A DNA stretch of 64,000 nt from Tupaia tana (lineage: Eukaryota > Chordata > Mammalia > Scandentia > Tupaiidae): the NCBI GenBank assembly GCA_026018925.1, contig JAKSZU010000016.1, positions 56,781,075-56,845,074 on the forward strand. The letters run 5' to 3'. Shown here one piece after another: positions 1 to 11,669 of the stretch. The position numbers and the translations under genes were made by a program. Numbering within the stretch: position 1 is the first letter of the stretch; every line of letters starts with the position of its first letter. The notes below the pieces were generated by a model, which saw only the letters and a list, made by a program, of their open reading frames with translations, did not search any database and was not told the origin of the DNA.

Positions 1-655
1 ATTGTAAATCCAATACCTACAAGAGATCAACTATTTCTGGATAGTTTCTTGTGAATTAAGTATATACCTTATCATTTTAAAAATAAACTAAGTCGCTATT
101 TGCTTAATAAAAATAATGGAATATATTAAGAAATGTATTTTAAAACAATCGCTGAAGAGAAAAAGTTGTCTTTGCTTTAATTTCTTCTTTTTCTGAACTT
201 TTCAGATCAGTTTTTCTAATGAGAAGCCAAATGGGATTCTTTTCTGTTTGTTTCATTAATTCCTTGCAATCTATGGTAGAGCTGCTAATGAGGAGAATGT
301 ATAAAATTCAAGTATCAGGAGAGAGAAGGAGAGAAATGAAGGCAGGTGGTTGATAAGCAGAAAAATTTATCTCTGAATGATTAGAATACTGAATATCGAC
401 TAGGACTGAAAGCATCATATCATGAACGCTGTCAATCACTTGAGAAATGTAGTTTTTCTTAATTTCAATGTTGTTCATTTAGGAAAAACTTCCATCAAAA
501 ACTATTCATATCTGTTATAAAAATTAACTCTTACTTATGATGATGTAAGTAGAATACATCCGTTTTTTTTCCCCTTAATAAGACCCAAGCCATGTAAGTA
601 CACTGTGTGAGTTAGGCAGTTTGTGAATGAAATTCTCTGAGTTGTGCAGGGCACA
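1..655. other. AT-rich unassigned sequence
   Basis: No gene, RNA or recognisable repeat was seen. Short open frames here lack coding character. The sequence is probably ancient decayed intergenic or intronic DNA. Confidence 0.5.
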
Positions 656-659
656 ACTT

Positions 660-1220
660 GTAAAACTGTGTAAGGCAACTTAGTGATTCCACTCTTAGGT
701 ATATATCTAAGATAACTGAAAATATATGTTTCAACAAAACTTTTAGAGAATGTGCATAGTAGTAGTATTCATAATATCCACAAAGCCGGAACAAACCAAA
801 TGTTCATCAGCTGTTAAATGATAAACACAATGCAGTATATTGATGAAATGGAATATTATTCAGCCATAAAAAGGAATGGGGTACTAATACATGCTACAAT
901 GTGGATAAACCTTAAACATTTTAAGTGAAAAGAGCCACAATTTGTGTGTCCTTTTATATGTGGACATACAAATGATTCTATTTGTATTAATATGAAAATA
1001 TCTTGAATAGGTAAATTCATTGCCAGGGAGAGTGAAATGAGGAGTTACTGCTTGCATGCAGGGTTTTCTTTGGGGGAGATGAAAATTTCTGGAATTTTAA
1101 TGGTAGGGGCTGTGCAATCTTGGAAAATACTAAATAACCCAGTGAAATGTACAGTTTAAACTGGTTAGAATGATTAATTTGATGTTATGTGAATTTTATC
1201 TCAATTAAAAATTTGGCACA
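660..1220 (+). mobile_element. L1 (L1M-type) 3' end, degraded
   Basis: The stretch follows the well-known end of old mammalian L1 elements. It contains the 'GGAATATTATTCAGCCATAA' block near 850, then 'GGTACTAATACATGCTACAA', then a 3'UTR ending in a 'GTGAATTTTATCTCAATTAA' motif near 1190. It holds the last part of ORF2 and the 3'UTR only. Frames are broken and no retrotransposition capacity remains. This is a 5'-truncated relic on the plus strand. Confidence 0.75.
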
Positions 1221-1244
1221 AGAGGAAATTAAAAAGAAAATAAT

Positions 1245-1697
1245 CTAGTGGGGACTGACAGCAAATGGTCATGAGGTAATTTATTGCGAGTGTTAGAGGT
1301 GTTATAAAACCAGGTTGTGGGGAACCAGCAGTTAGCGTAATGGCTATGTCGCTGGACTCCCACGTAGTCGACCGCAGTTCACGTCCTGGACCCGGTGGCT
1401 TAAAACGCACGCGTGTGCGTGCGTGCCCAAGATCCCGAGAGGAGAATGGAGGGGAAGGGATTGCGGCGTGACCATCCCCCCTGGGGGGTGATTTCTCGCT
1501 TTCTGTCTCTATGTCTCTCTCTTGTCTGTCTGGCGAGCGCATGCGCCCTATAGCAAAAACCTCTCCAAAAAAAAAAAAAAAACAGGCTGTGGCAAATATA
1601 TAAATTTATTAAAATTCATTAAACTGTCCCTTTCAAACATGGGTGAATTTTATGGTATGTAATTTTACCTCAATAAAGCTGTTTTTCTAAAAAAAAA
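1245..1697 (+). mobile_element. Second L1M-like 3' end, split by a SINE
   Basis: Positions 1245-1320 and 1593-1697 together resemble an L1M 3'UTR. They end in 'GGTGAATTTTATGGTATGTA' and 'CCTCAATAAAGCTG' followed by an A-run. The young SINE at 1321-1582 sits inside it, so the L1 is older than the SINE. It is adjacent to another L1 3' end and in the same orientation. The two could be separate insertions or a rearranged pair. Confidence 0.6.
1321..1582 (+). mobile_element. tRNA-derived SINE, young CpG-rich family (A)
   Basis: A full-length copy. The head contains an A-box-like TAGCGTAATGG and a B-box-like GGTT-C-CGTCC region. A CpG-rich CGTGTGCGTGCGTGCCC segment follows, then the C6/G6 hairpin, TCTG-rich sequence, GCCCTATAGCAAAAACCTCTCC and poly(A). 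It is flanked by an imperfect 10-bp target duplication (CAGGTTGTGG at 1311-1320, CAGGCTGTGG at 1583-1592). It inserted into an L1 3' end. Confidence 0.85.
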
Positions 1698-1883
1698 ATG
1701 AAATCATTGTCATTGTCTGAATTTCTGAAGTATCTAAAGAGAGCTTTCCTAATGTGAATTTATTATAAATAACTTTTGGTGGGTTGTTTTGATTTGTTTT
1801 TATGGTCCCCCCCCCCCCCCATTTCCTTTGATTTAAAAGGGACCTGAGATGCAGAAACACATTGGCTTTTCCACGTCAAGTTA

Positions 1884-2178
1884 CCTGCCCTGGGCCACAG
1901 CCCACTGGCCATTTGTAGAAGTCCCACCGGTTTGAATATGGATACATTTCTTCATACTGACTCTTAATTCTCTTGTTAATGATACCACAGTAACTGTATC
2001 TTCTTTTGTGTAAAGAAGCTGCTTCTGTGATATTTGCAAATGAAATCATATCTCCTTTTTGTGCTACATCGTCCTCAAAATCTTCTGATTGGTTTGGTTG
2101 TAAACATCCCTGTGTCAGGGATATTTTTTTCTCTGTTTCTTTTAGTTGAAATATCTGTCTGTGCTGCAGCAAATTGCA
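1884..2178 (-). CDS. Candidate internal coding exon, protein unknown
   Basis: Read on the minus strand, this interval is open for about 98 codons in sequence with no recognisable repeat. The frame ends ...WPVGCGPGQ and then meets CAG|GTAACT, a good splice-donor match, before a stop a few bases on. The peptide is rich in K, R, Y and E and contains YSYCGIINKRIKSQYEEMYP, which looks less random than the homopolymer-rich frames elsewhere. Possible acceptors are CTGCAG near 2165, CACAG near 2115 and CAATCAG near 2085; none has a strong pyrimidine tract. I do not recognise the protein. It could equally be a chance open frame or part of an old pseudogene. No partner exon was found in the window. Confidence 0.25.
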
Positions 2179-4082
2179 TTATGAAATCCTCTCGCACTTA
2201 TTGCTGTTTAGTGCATGGAAATGGCATTTCCTCATTATCAAAGATAAACTCTAAATGTTGTGATTTTTTTTTTCCATGAAGCATGGAATAATATTTTCGA
2301 AAATCTTTTCTCTATAATACTATTTCTCAGAACTGCTTTTTCTCAGTGCTGACACCAGATGCAGTCTCCATGGACATTAGTCCCAGGGAAATCTTGTCTT
2401 TTCCCCAGGACGGGAGATTACAGGAAGCAATGCTGACTCTTGTTGTAGATTCACAATGTGCTGACACGATAATAGAACATGAATGGGCTTTGGAATGCCT
2501 TTTTCCCTGAGCTGGGCTGAGAGGGGGACAGAGGCAGACAGTTCTATGGCCTGAATTTCGTTAGCTGTGTGACAATGAGAGAGATAAGTAGATGTGACAG
2601 TTATGAATGATCCTCTGTCATGCACTTTCGCGTTCTGACGCAGATAAACTGACACTGCTGTCAAACACCAGCTATGGAGAGCTGAGACCTCTGATGAACC
2701 TTCTAATATGGTAAATGGGAGTCTTAATTCTTCATTAACTGGAAAAAGGAGATTTGGCCATGTAATTTTCTCCTTGCTGCCTGTTTTAAAGATTCCAATA
2801 ACCCAGCATTTACAGTTGACTAGGCAGGGATTGCTTTTTTCCCCTCCCTACACTTGCAACATGCAGACTGTGAAATCTGAGGAAACGCCGCTTAAACCCA
2901 GACTTATTGCCTTGGTTATCTTTAATGACTTTGAAATGTATTGGCCTCATTATGGAACAGTGCAGTTATCAATTCCTCTAATTAGGTGATGTGCTCCCAT
3001 AAGAAATTTAACATTAAAGCACAAAAATGAACTAGTTAGAGACACCCATTGCTGGCAAGCTCAGTATCAGTGAATGGAAGACACCGCGTTTCTTTACCAA
3101 CTTGCCTGTCTCCATCTCTCACTCCTCATTGAAGACAAGAGCAAGGGCTTATTTCCTTTTTCCTTGAGGTTTTGATTCTGAGACAGCACCCTCAATACCT
3201 TTTATGACATTTGAGTACATAGTAAACTACCTGCCTTGCCCTAAATTGACTAGGAACCTGGAGAGGAAAGGTGAATAGTTTTTATTTAAATACTCCAAGT
3301 GTCAACCTGTCTCTGTTTCTTAGGATGTAACTCAGGGCTCGTTACACTTTTTTATAAAATTATAATAGCTTATTATTATTTCTTGTGTAAGTCCAGTGAA
3401 CTTCCTTTCTATAAGTAGCTTAACATATCTTAAAATAAAACAAAGTAGGGACTATACTTTGTTGCCTAATATGCTAGTTTACTTATACATGTTTCAGCCG
3501 TTTTTATAGAGAAGGGAGATCAGGTTTCTGGGTTTAAGCTACAATGAAGAACTCTAGGTTTTTTTTAACCCTTCTTTACCTCATTCACCCATCTGGAAGA
3601 AAAAAATAATTGTAGCCTCCCCTTTGGGGAAACTATATAGTTTAATTAGTGTTTTCTAATAACTTGCGACTCCTTAGAGAAAAGGTACAATAGAAGTGTA
3701 AGAAATTACCTATGGGGTTACTTTATTATTATTGCTATCATTATCATTACTACATGGGACTAGTTATTCTTTTAGATCGGCTACTTGAAGGTAAGTTTTA
3801 AATCTCATGGAGTGAAATTTACCTTTTATATGACAGTACTCAAATACCAAAGAGTATACTGAGTATAAAAATATGGAATCATAATTTCTAGAACACCTGT
3901 CCCTGTTAATGGTCAAGAATATTAACCTTTGTCACCTGCAAAAAGATCCATTCCCAACAAGGAAATATTGGAACAAAAATCTTAAAAATCATCTCTCAAA
4001 TGTCAATGAGGAAGCTGTGTTTGTGTATATATAAAAGCTTAAGTCTGTATAGCTCTTCTGTAATAATATTGCATCATTCTGA
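2179..4082. other. Unique sequence without identified repeats
   Basis: Low repeat content compared with the rest of the window. Two modest open frames (2377-2664 minus, 2708-2989 plus) lack convincing splice signals and are not called. The region may hold conserved non-coding sequence around the candidate exon. Confidence 0.4.
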
Positions 4083-4097
4083 ACCAATTTTTATTTT

Positions 4098-4383
4098 TAT
4101 TTTTTTTTTATTTATTTATTTTTTTTTTGGAGAGGTTTTTTCACTATAGGGCGCGTGCGCTCGCCAGACAGACAGAGAGAGACAGAGAGATAGAAAGCGA
4201 GAAATCACCCCCCAGGGGGGATGGTCACGCCGCAATCCCTTCTCCTCCATTCTCCTCTCTGGATCTTGGGCACGCACGCACACGCACCCGGCGTGAGTTG
4301 TAAGCCACCGGGTCCGAGACGCGAACCGCGGTCGACTACGTGGGAGTCCAGCGACATAGCCATTACGCTAACTGCTGGTTCCC
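4098..4383 (-). mobile_element. tRNA-derived SINE family A
   Basis: Full-length copy in antisense. It begins with the reverse complement of the poly(A) tail and GGAGAGGTTTTTTCACTATAGG, passes through GAAATCACCCCCCAGGGGGG, and ends in CTAACTGCTGGTTCCC. Target duplication: ACCAATTTTTATTTT at 4083 and again at 4384. CpGs are well preserved (GGTCGACTACGTGG), indicating recent insertion. Confidence 0.85.
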
Positions 4384-4689
4384 ACCAATTTTTATTTTGA
4401 ACCCAAATTTTCTTTGAATCTCTGCAGCATTTTGCCTTCTGCCTATAACAGTATTGATCACAGGCCCTGCTTGATGCTTAGGTTCTTATACCTCCCCCCT
4501 CCCCCTTCACAGCAGGTAGAGGCTTCTTCACTTTCTCCTCCTCCCTTTTACACCTCCTCAAGAAGTTCTGCTTTCCTATGGTACCTTCTTGCAGGTTTGG
4601 CCCTTCCTGAGAGTACTCATCTTCCCACAGATAAGTGGCAAGTGAGCCCACTGGCTCCTGATGGAATTCTCTGGGGGAGTCTGAAACCT

Positions 4690-4912
4690 GACTGCCTGGG
4701 CTGAAACTCCAGTTTTGTCACCTGCTTTCTGAATGATTTCAGACAAGTTACTTAACTTCTCTGTTCCTCAGTTTTTTGCCTGTAAAATGATAATAGAGCC
4801 TATCAAGGCACTTATCAAGGTTCTTAAAAAGATTAAATGACTTAACACATGCCAAGCACTTGAAATGGTGCTAGCATAGTAAGCATTAATACATGTTAGT
4901 TATTACTGCTTT
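4690..4912 (+). mobile_element. MIR
   Basis: Matches the MIR core: TTTTGTCACCTGCTTTCTG, 'CAAGTTACTTAACTTCTCTG', CCTCAGTTTTTTGCCTGTAA, AAATGA..AATAGAGCC, GATTAAATGA, then GTAAGCATTAATACATGTTA. This is an ancient tRNA-core SINE shared by mammals, heavily diverged. Confidence 0.8.
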
Positions 4913-5185
4913 TGCTTCTGCTTTTATCACTCTACTATCTCACCTCTCTTGTAACCCACAACAGTAAACCAAACCCTTTGACCATTGATGGATCTATTAT
5001 TGGTAACATTTGAGCCCTACTACTTACTTTAGTTTCCTTTCCTATCCAGTATTGTGTGAAATTACAAATCAAAAATGGGTTGATCACCATCATGAAATAT
5101 ATCAGAATTGTTTCTCTTCCTATCTCCTCTATCCTAACCAAATGTCTTCTTTAAGGTAGACCAGTTACAAGAATTAACAAATATC

Positions 5186-5278
5186 GGGACCAGCAGTTAG
5201 CGTAGTGGCTATGTCACTGAACTCCCATGTAGTTCACTGCGTTCAGGTCCCGGACCCGGCGGCTTAAACTCACACCAG

Positions 5279-5318
<40 letters not shown>

Positions 5319-5464
5319 CCAAGATCCTGAGAGGAGAATGGAGGAGAAGGGATTGCGGCATGGCCATCCCCCCTGGGGGGTGATTTCTCGCTTTCTGTCT
5401 CTCTGTCTTTCTGGCGAGTGAACACGCCCTATAGCAAAAAACCTCTCCAAAAAAAGGAAAAAAA
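5186..5464 (+). mobile_element. SINE family A with internal (GT)n expansion
   Basis: Head GGGACCAGCAGTTAGCGTAG to CCTATAGCAAAAAACCTCTCC plus an A-rich tail. The normal CGTGTGCGTGCGTG segment has become a pure GT repeat at about 5280-5317, roughly 19 units. The microsatellite therefore arose inside the SINE from its CpG/TG-rich segment. Confidence 0.85.
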
Positions 5465-6830
5465 TATATGATCATCTGCTGTGTTATATTCATTGATGCT
5501 GAGAACAGATTAGCATAACAAGTCTCTGCTCTCAAGTAATCAAAAAAAAGGAGAAAGAACAAACAATAAAATTGTTACCTACTTCACAGAAGGCATGGTG
5601 TTGGGATTTACTGGGTTTTGAAAGAAGAAAAGGAATTTATCAAATGAGGATTGAGAATAACATTCAAGGAAGAAAAATGGAACGTGTAAAAATTGGAATG
5701 GTGGCGTATTCCAGGCCTGAAACCTACAAGTTGAGCATTGGAGGTTGGGGTTCATGTTTCAGGAAGAGAGGATGAGAGTGGAAGGATGTCTTGGAGAGGG
5801 GTTCAAGACTAGAGCCAGGGGAACACATGTCAAGTAGTATTTCAAGTGCTAACTATCTCCTCCTACTTCTCATTGCTAAATAGAGCAAAACGAGGTGTGC
5901 TTCTGAATACAGGTTTTGAGTGGACTTCCCAACAGTCCCTTGAGTGCATGGAGAGGTGTATGGAGGGAAGGCATATAATCCTTTCTCTGCCCTCTTCCCA
6001 CCTTAATCTTTTAAAAGAGACAAGAACAAAGCTGCTATCACATTGGGTTTGACGAAGACAAGTCCTTGAGCATCCTTCCCCTAAGTGCTGGCAAGCTCGT
6101 GCTTGCAGAGGAGAGGAGATTAGAATAACGTCCTCACTCCTCAGCGAGAGGCCAGGCAGACCCTCACTGGCTGCTTCTGTGCAGGAGCACTGGCCTCTCC
6201 TGACAGTGCTCACCTTATAACAGTTAAGCATTCAGGGCATTCTGTGTCTTTCTTTCCTTCTCAGGTGTTTGAGAAGCTGAGAATTTGCTTTAAAGAGACT
6301 GTCAAGAAAGCTTCATAGAATGGCATTAAAAAAATGAAAATCTCTCACTTTTTCCTTCAGAATGCTTCTCTTCAATTGCTATTGTCCCTTTTTGCCCTCC
6401 TTCTTACAAATTATTATTTATGTATATTCTTGTCATTACTTGTAGAAAATCCGTAGAATTTCTTGTCCTCATCAGCAGTGATACCTTTCTACTTCTCTCT
6501 CCCTTTTCGTCCTCTTCATCGCTTGCAAATTGTTATTTCTGGTGGTATTATTATTGTAATTACTGTAAGGAAATTGATAAAAATACCACGACAATTTCAT
6601 GCCTCAGAATTTCACACAGGTTATAAAAAAATTACATCAGTTCAGTATTTGTTATTCCTAAATGCTTTTTCCAGAAATACTAATCAAAAACATATTCCTT
6701 CAGAACAGCACTGTGGCTTTAATATCAGCTGCTGTTTCTTTGAATGGGGTTGCCCAATCTTTCATCAAAGAAACACATCACCCATATCCCTGTCTTTAAA
6801 AACAGCAATTATGTGTAAATGCCTTCTGAT
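5465..6830. other. Unassigned sequence
   Basis: Mixed AT-rich sequence without repeats I can name. Overlapping short open frames on both strands (5846-6231 and 6420-6861) look like chance. No splice or polyadenylation context supports them. Confidence 0.4.
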
Positions 6831-6839
6831 TTATTTGAG

Positions 6840-7310
6840 CCAGGGCCACTGGCCAGTATGAGTCACCACAATTTATTGCTAACCGTCACTTTTACATGAT
6901 AGGTCTGTAACAAATATCTGCCGCATATTGTTAAATTAATCTTCCATTTAAAATTAATGGAGTTAGACTCCCCAGGTTCAATGTAATTTCGTGTTCACGG
7001 GCAGGGAGGGATGTGTGCTGCATACAAAATGAGACAAGGCCCAACGCCCTAATCTTTCATCACCTTGAACCTGGAGACTAGGACGCGTCTCAGCACCAAC
7101 TAATGAGATTGAGCCCGTGTCTCTCCTGAGGATGCCGGCTCAAAGAGGCTTTTCTGCTCAGAAATAGCAGGCTCCGACTTATTTTAATAATTCCTCAGAT
7201 ATGACAAGTCTGATGTTATGTATGAAAGAGCCAGGCTTGAAAAAGAGATAAAATGAATTTTATATCATTACTTCAAAACCGAAGCCAAGGGAAGTGTGTT
7301 GCAGTTAAAT
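6840..7310. promoter_or_regulatory. Candidate conserved non-coding element
   Basis: A repeat-free stretch with preserved CpGs (GGACGCGTCTC near 7082, GATGCCGGCTC near 7132) in otherwise CpG-poor DNA. It has several TTAAT/ATTAA homeodomain-type cores (6934-6958 and around 7180). Non-coding in all frames. These features fit a conserved enhancer-like element, but conservation itself cannot be seen from one genome. Confidence 0.25.
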
Positions 7311-8895
7311 TAAAAAAAAGGGGGGGGGGGCATTTTAGTCATAAAATATAGTGACTGTAAACCAGGAGTCATCCTTTCATTTATTTTAATGCACAATCAC
7401 CTTAGATTTCTCTTCTGTAATTCCTGATCCTTTTCATGCATTAATCAAAATAATGTGGATGAAAGCAGGAGCTTGTTCAATAAACATTTAGATGAAAATA
7501 TCAGAGGGAACGTGTAATTCCTGATGGGATATGTCATACTGAGCCTCTGAAGTCCCATCACTTCTTTTCGGTGGCATCTTTTGAAAATGCATCTTTCTTC
7601 TGTGTACCACTAACCTACTACTATTTAGTCTCTTAGAGTTTAAAAATGATTAAGCCAAATTACACAGGGGTATTGGGTTCTGTGGTTTTTATTTCTTACA
7701 AACTGGGTGATTTTCTTGTATCCGTGGAGAGGAAGGCCTGACAAAACTGGTTTCAGCTTTCATACAGCAGCTGCAGTACTTGTGGCAAATGGTTGCTGCT
7801 GTCTTCAGTTCTTAGGGAAAATTGAACTCCAGGGAAAATGGGACCCTTTTCCTAGGGAAGAGGATGTTTCCAAAAAGATAGTTAAGTTATGAAGGGCAGC
7901 GAAGGCACCAGATGAGGTAAACTTGATTTTTTTTTTTTCATCTGTGAGTTGAGGTCTGCTTCTTTGACTTCTGATTATTTTTAAAGAAATTATAAGTATC
8001 AGTTTTGTGTCTGATTTATAATGTAACATATTGTTAATTCTAAAACTCTTTTCTTTGTGATTTGTTATCATTTCAGTCCCCAGTAAAGTTTCAAAGAAAT
8101 AGGATTAGTATTATACAATCCATAACTTTATTATGATGATGATAATGATGATGTTATATATATTCTGTAGTAGCTTAGAATTCTGTTTTCTCATAAGCTC
8201 TGTATATTTCAGTGAGCATAGGGATGGAGGAAAAAAAATGAAAACTATAGTACAAGAGCCACGTATGGTCACTTCTGACTTATTGATACATGGAAGTTTT
8301 TTAAATTTCATAATTTTAATAGGCTATTTGTAAGGGAAGACTTTTTCAATGTTGTTCTACGTCTCTATGTGAATCAGATTTATAAAACTTAAAGCATTTT
8401 TAGAGCAATGGGTAAACATGATGATGTTATAAATTGGAAAATAAAGAAATGAATAATAGTAGGGTACGTCTTTCCATGAACCTGAATTGTTTTGCTTATT
8501 AATGGCCTCTCTGTTGATGCCTCTGAGCCATTGTGTGTTCTACAGCAGGCTCCAGGGGGCTTGGGGCATCCCAGGTAACAGAGCCCTTTGTTTCCCACTC
8601 ACAATTTCACTTTCCTCTGTCCTCTTTTTATTATATCCTCAGTTTAGCCCTTCTTTTTTCTTTCCTTGTCCCTTAAGAGGGCTTCTTATTCTGTCCTTGA
8701 AAAACCTATTTTATTTTTTTTTTGCATTTTTTTCTTTCTATTATGAAAGAAAGAGCAGGTTGATATACGCAGGCTTTAGGGCAGTGATGGGTTTATAATT
8801 CTAAGTTTTATCATCACAATGGTAGAGATAGGAGGGACCTCTACTCGGATCTTTTCCACATTTCATGTGTAATGCAAGGGAGGCCAGAGGAGGTA
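7311..8895. other. Unassigned sequence with a G-run
   Basis: Begins with a short A-run followed by a G-run of about 10 (7320-7330). The remainder is AT-rich with TGATGA-type simple sequence near 8134-8155 and a T/C-rich patch near 8650-8740. No gene or clear repeat was seen. Confidence 0.4.
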
Positions 8896-8924
8896 AGTCT
8901 CTCAAAGACCCAAAATATATCCTT

Positions 8925-9225
8925 TTAGAAAATAGTATGATGGTTTCTGAAAAAAAATTAAACAGAATTACCATATGATCAGCAATTACACTTCTAAGTT
9001 TATGACCAGAATTTAAAACAGAGATTGGAACATTTAGTTGTACCGGAAGGCTCGTAGCAACAGTACTCATAAGAGCCAAGAAGTAGAAACATCCCAATAT
9101 CCATCAGTATCAGATGCATGAGTAAAATGTGATCCATCTGTACAGTGGAGTGTTATGAGCTTTTAAAAAGAAGGAAACTTAATGACACTGACAGTACACT
9201 TAAAATTAGTTAAAATGGTAAAACT
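8925..9225 (+). mobile_element. L1 fragment (late ORF2 region)
   Basis: Resembles the L1 ORF2 3' region: 'AACAGAATTACCATATGATC', AGCAATTACACTTCTAAG, then the block about 'AAGAGCCAAGAAGTAGAAAC' and CATCCATC. The reading frame is decayed. A family-A SINE is inserted immediately downstream. Confidence 0.6.
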
Positions 9226-9228
9226 TTC

Positions 9229-9476
9229 TTTTCGCTATAGGGCGCGTGTGCTCTCCAGACAGACAGAGAGAGACAGAGAGACAGAAAGTGAGAAATCACC
9301 CCCCAGGGGGAATGGCCACGCCGCAATCCCTTCTCCTCTGTGTTCTCCTCTCGGGATCTTGGGCACGCACGCACACACACCCGGCGTGAGTTTTAAGCCA
9401 CCGGGTCCAGGACGCGAACCGCGGTCAACTACGTGGGAGTCCAGCGACATAGCCATTCCGCTAACTGCTGGTCCCC
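9229..9476 (-). mobile_element. SINE family A, tail-less
   Basis: Antisense copy from TCGCTATAGGGCGCGTGTGC to CTAACTGCTGGTCCCC. It lacks the usual GGAGAGG plus poly(T) portion, so its 3' tail is truncated or lost. CpGs are largely intact, including GCACGCACGCACAC. Confidence 0.8.
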
Positions 9477-9724
9477 ACATGCATCCTTTTATCTGAGACA
9501 TTTTCCAGCCATTAGAGAGTTCTGTCCTTTACTTCCATCTCTGTAACTAACAATTGGAAATTCCTCAGCATCAGTTTCAGACTCTCCTTGGTATTTTGAA
9601 TGTTACATTTATTTTACTTTTCTTTTTTCTGATATCAGAGTACATGCTATGCGCAAGTCACTAGAAATACATGGAACTCAGAGCCTAAGAAGGAATTTTT
9701 TAGGAAATATTTCCTGAATATGCA

Positions 9725-9923
9725 GAGCCAGGCTTTGGTCTAGTGGTGAAGGTAGCTGGATCCCACATGGCAAGCTACATTGTTCAAGTCTTGGACCTGG
9801 TGGCTTGAAAAACACACTGGACATGTGTATGTAAGTGTTCCAAATCCCAAAATCCTAAAAGGAGAGAGAAATGGAGGAGAAGGGATTGTGGTGTGACAAT
9901 GCCCCATGATGGGAACTTTCTCA

Positions 9924-9977
<54 letters not shown>

Positions 9978-10012
9978 AATGTACATATGCCCTCTAGCAA
10001 ATTTTAAAAAAT
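9725..10012 (+). mobile_element. tRNA-derived SINE, diverged family B, with (CT)n
   Basis: Head GAGCCAGGCTTTGGTCTAGT, middle GGACCTGGTGGCTTGAAAAA, then AAATGGAGGAGAAGGGATTG and a pure CT tract at about 9926-9975. It ends GCCCTCTAGCAAATTTTAAA. Few CpGs remain, so it is older than family A. The CT tract expanded from the normal pyrimidine-rich segment. Confidence 0.75.
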
Positions 10013-10279
10013 GTATATAAGGTATTCAAAAGAAGTTGAATTATAATTAATTGTAAAATAGTAAAATCAGATCATTGCATATTTGTAAAAATGTTTAAAA
10101 TAACTGTGATCCTATTTAAGTAGTACTCATATTTTTTACTAACATGAATTTTATGTTCATTTTATCCAATTTAATAAATATTTCCTGATTAAATCAACCT
10201 CTGTACTAAAAGTCTCTCAATGGCAGGCCCTCCTTGTTCTATAGATAGACTTTAATAAACATTATGATAAAAAAGTAAT

Positions 10280-10900
10280 GTAAATGTTATAAGAAATGGC
10301 TAATAACAGCTTGAGTGTCAAAGAAAAGAGTTTATCAGACTGAGAAGTAAAAAATTTTGGTGATGACACTTCAAAAGATAAGATTTTCAGGCAAAGATGT
10401 GGGGAAAAGGATATAAAATAGATAGCAACACAGGAGGGGGATGTTCTTGCAATAGTCATCAATTTGTTTACAGTGTGAAATATGCATGAGTTTGTAATGG
10501 GAGTTGACACTTGAAAGGTATATTGAGGCCTGTAGTTCAGAGCTTTGGAGACCATCTTGAGAAGTGTGTATTTGCTGTATAGTATGTGGAGTCTAAAGGA
10601 CTTATAGGATGGATTTGTCAAGTGGACAACTGGATACTAGACTTAGAGAAAAGCTAGACTTGTGATCTTAGTGATTACCTCCAAAAAGGTACTAAGTGAA
10701 GGTTTTAGATGATCAAGGGTAAGAAAGCAAGATAGAACCTCTTGAGCATTCCTCATTGAGGAAAAAGGTAATGGTGCAGAGAAGGAGCCTTCAAGGGGAT
10801 GAGAAAAGAAAAGTGAGTAAAATTGATAGATCAAGGGAGGGACTTTCCTAAAGAAACCTTGTAAGGGAGTGGTCAGGAGTGCTAATACTGCAAAGGAAGC
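10280..10900 (-). mobile_element. L2 LINE fragment
   Basis: The plus-strand text follows the familiar reverse complement of the L2 3' part: GGGAGTTGACACTTGAAAGG, TTCAGAGCTTTGGAGACC, CAAGTGGACAACTGGATACT, and later AGAAAGCAAGATAGAACC and AAGAAACCTTG. This is a very old, diverged element with no coding capacity. Confidence 0.55.
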
Positions 10901-11007
10901 TTTAAAGAGGGTCTAAAATGAGAAGTCCTTTGCTTTTGGTCTTGAATCTTATAGTACTCCATAGCACTACATTAAAAGATATGGCAATCAGAGCATTAAT
11001 ACATTCT

Positions 11008-11143
11008 TTTTTAAAAGAAATTTTTAATTTAACTTTATTTATTTTAATTTGACCAGAGAGAAACAGAGCTGGAGAGAGAGAAGAGTGAGAAAGCCAGCTG
11101 CCAAGTCGGGGACTCTAACCGCAGTCAGCCGTAGTGGGAGTCC
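11008..11143 (-). mobile_element. Short tRNA-derived SINE (family C), 5'-truncated
   Basis: Antisense copy: A/T-rich tail, TTGACCAGAGAGAAACAGAG, AAGCCAGCTGCCAAGTCGGG, ending GTGGGAGTCC. About 35 bases of the head are missing. A perfect 16-bp target duplication AGCATTAATACATTCT flanks it (10992-11007 and 11144-11159), so the truncation occurred at insertion. Confidence 0.85.
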
Positions 11144-11669
11144 AGCATTAATACATTCTAAGAGTCCTCAGCATTCTCTTTATCTGTGCCATTTGTGATA
11201 CCATTGTCAGACTATGTAAATGATAGAGTAAATGATAGAACGGTAAGTAGCATGCAGAGTCTTTAGAAACCTAAACATCTATCAATGAGTGCAAAGAACC
11301 GTCAAGTTAGGAATATGTTACCCATTTTAATGAAAACATTTATATATAATTTGCCTTTTATTTTGTGTGTTGTTTTAGCAAATAGTACTACATTAGAAGT
11401 ACTTAGGCATTTGGAGAAATTTCAGATAATTATTGACATCAATCACTTTTCTTTTGATCTGGTGCTTCCAGTCACTTTTGAAGAGGAGGTGTATACCTGT
11501 GCATGTTACATACATTTGTAGGCACCTTTATTTTATTCCATTATCTTCAAGCAACAAGATTGCCTTCTTTAACATTAGATCAACATGATTGTACCAAGCA
11601 CTGCACAATAATCTTTCAGTATGAATGTTTGTACATAAGTAGAGAAGTAACATGAATCTTGTGGCAATT

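Noticed and set aside
1321..1390. tRNA gene
   Set aside because: The head has A- and B-box-like promoters but does not fold as a clean cloverleaf with paired acceptor arms. It is joined to the SINE body, as in every other copy.
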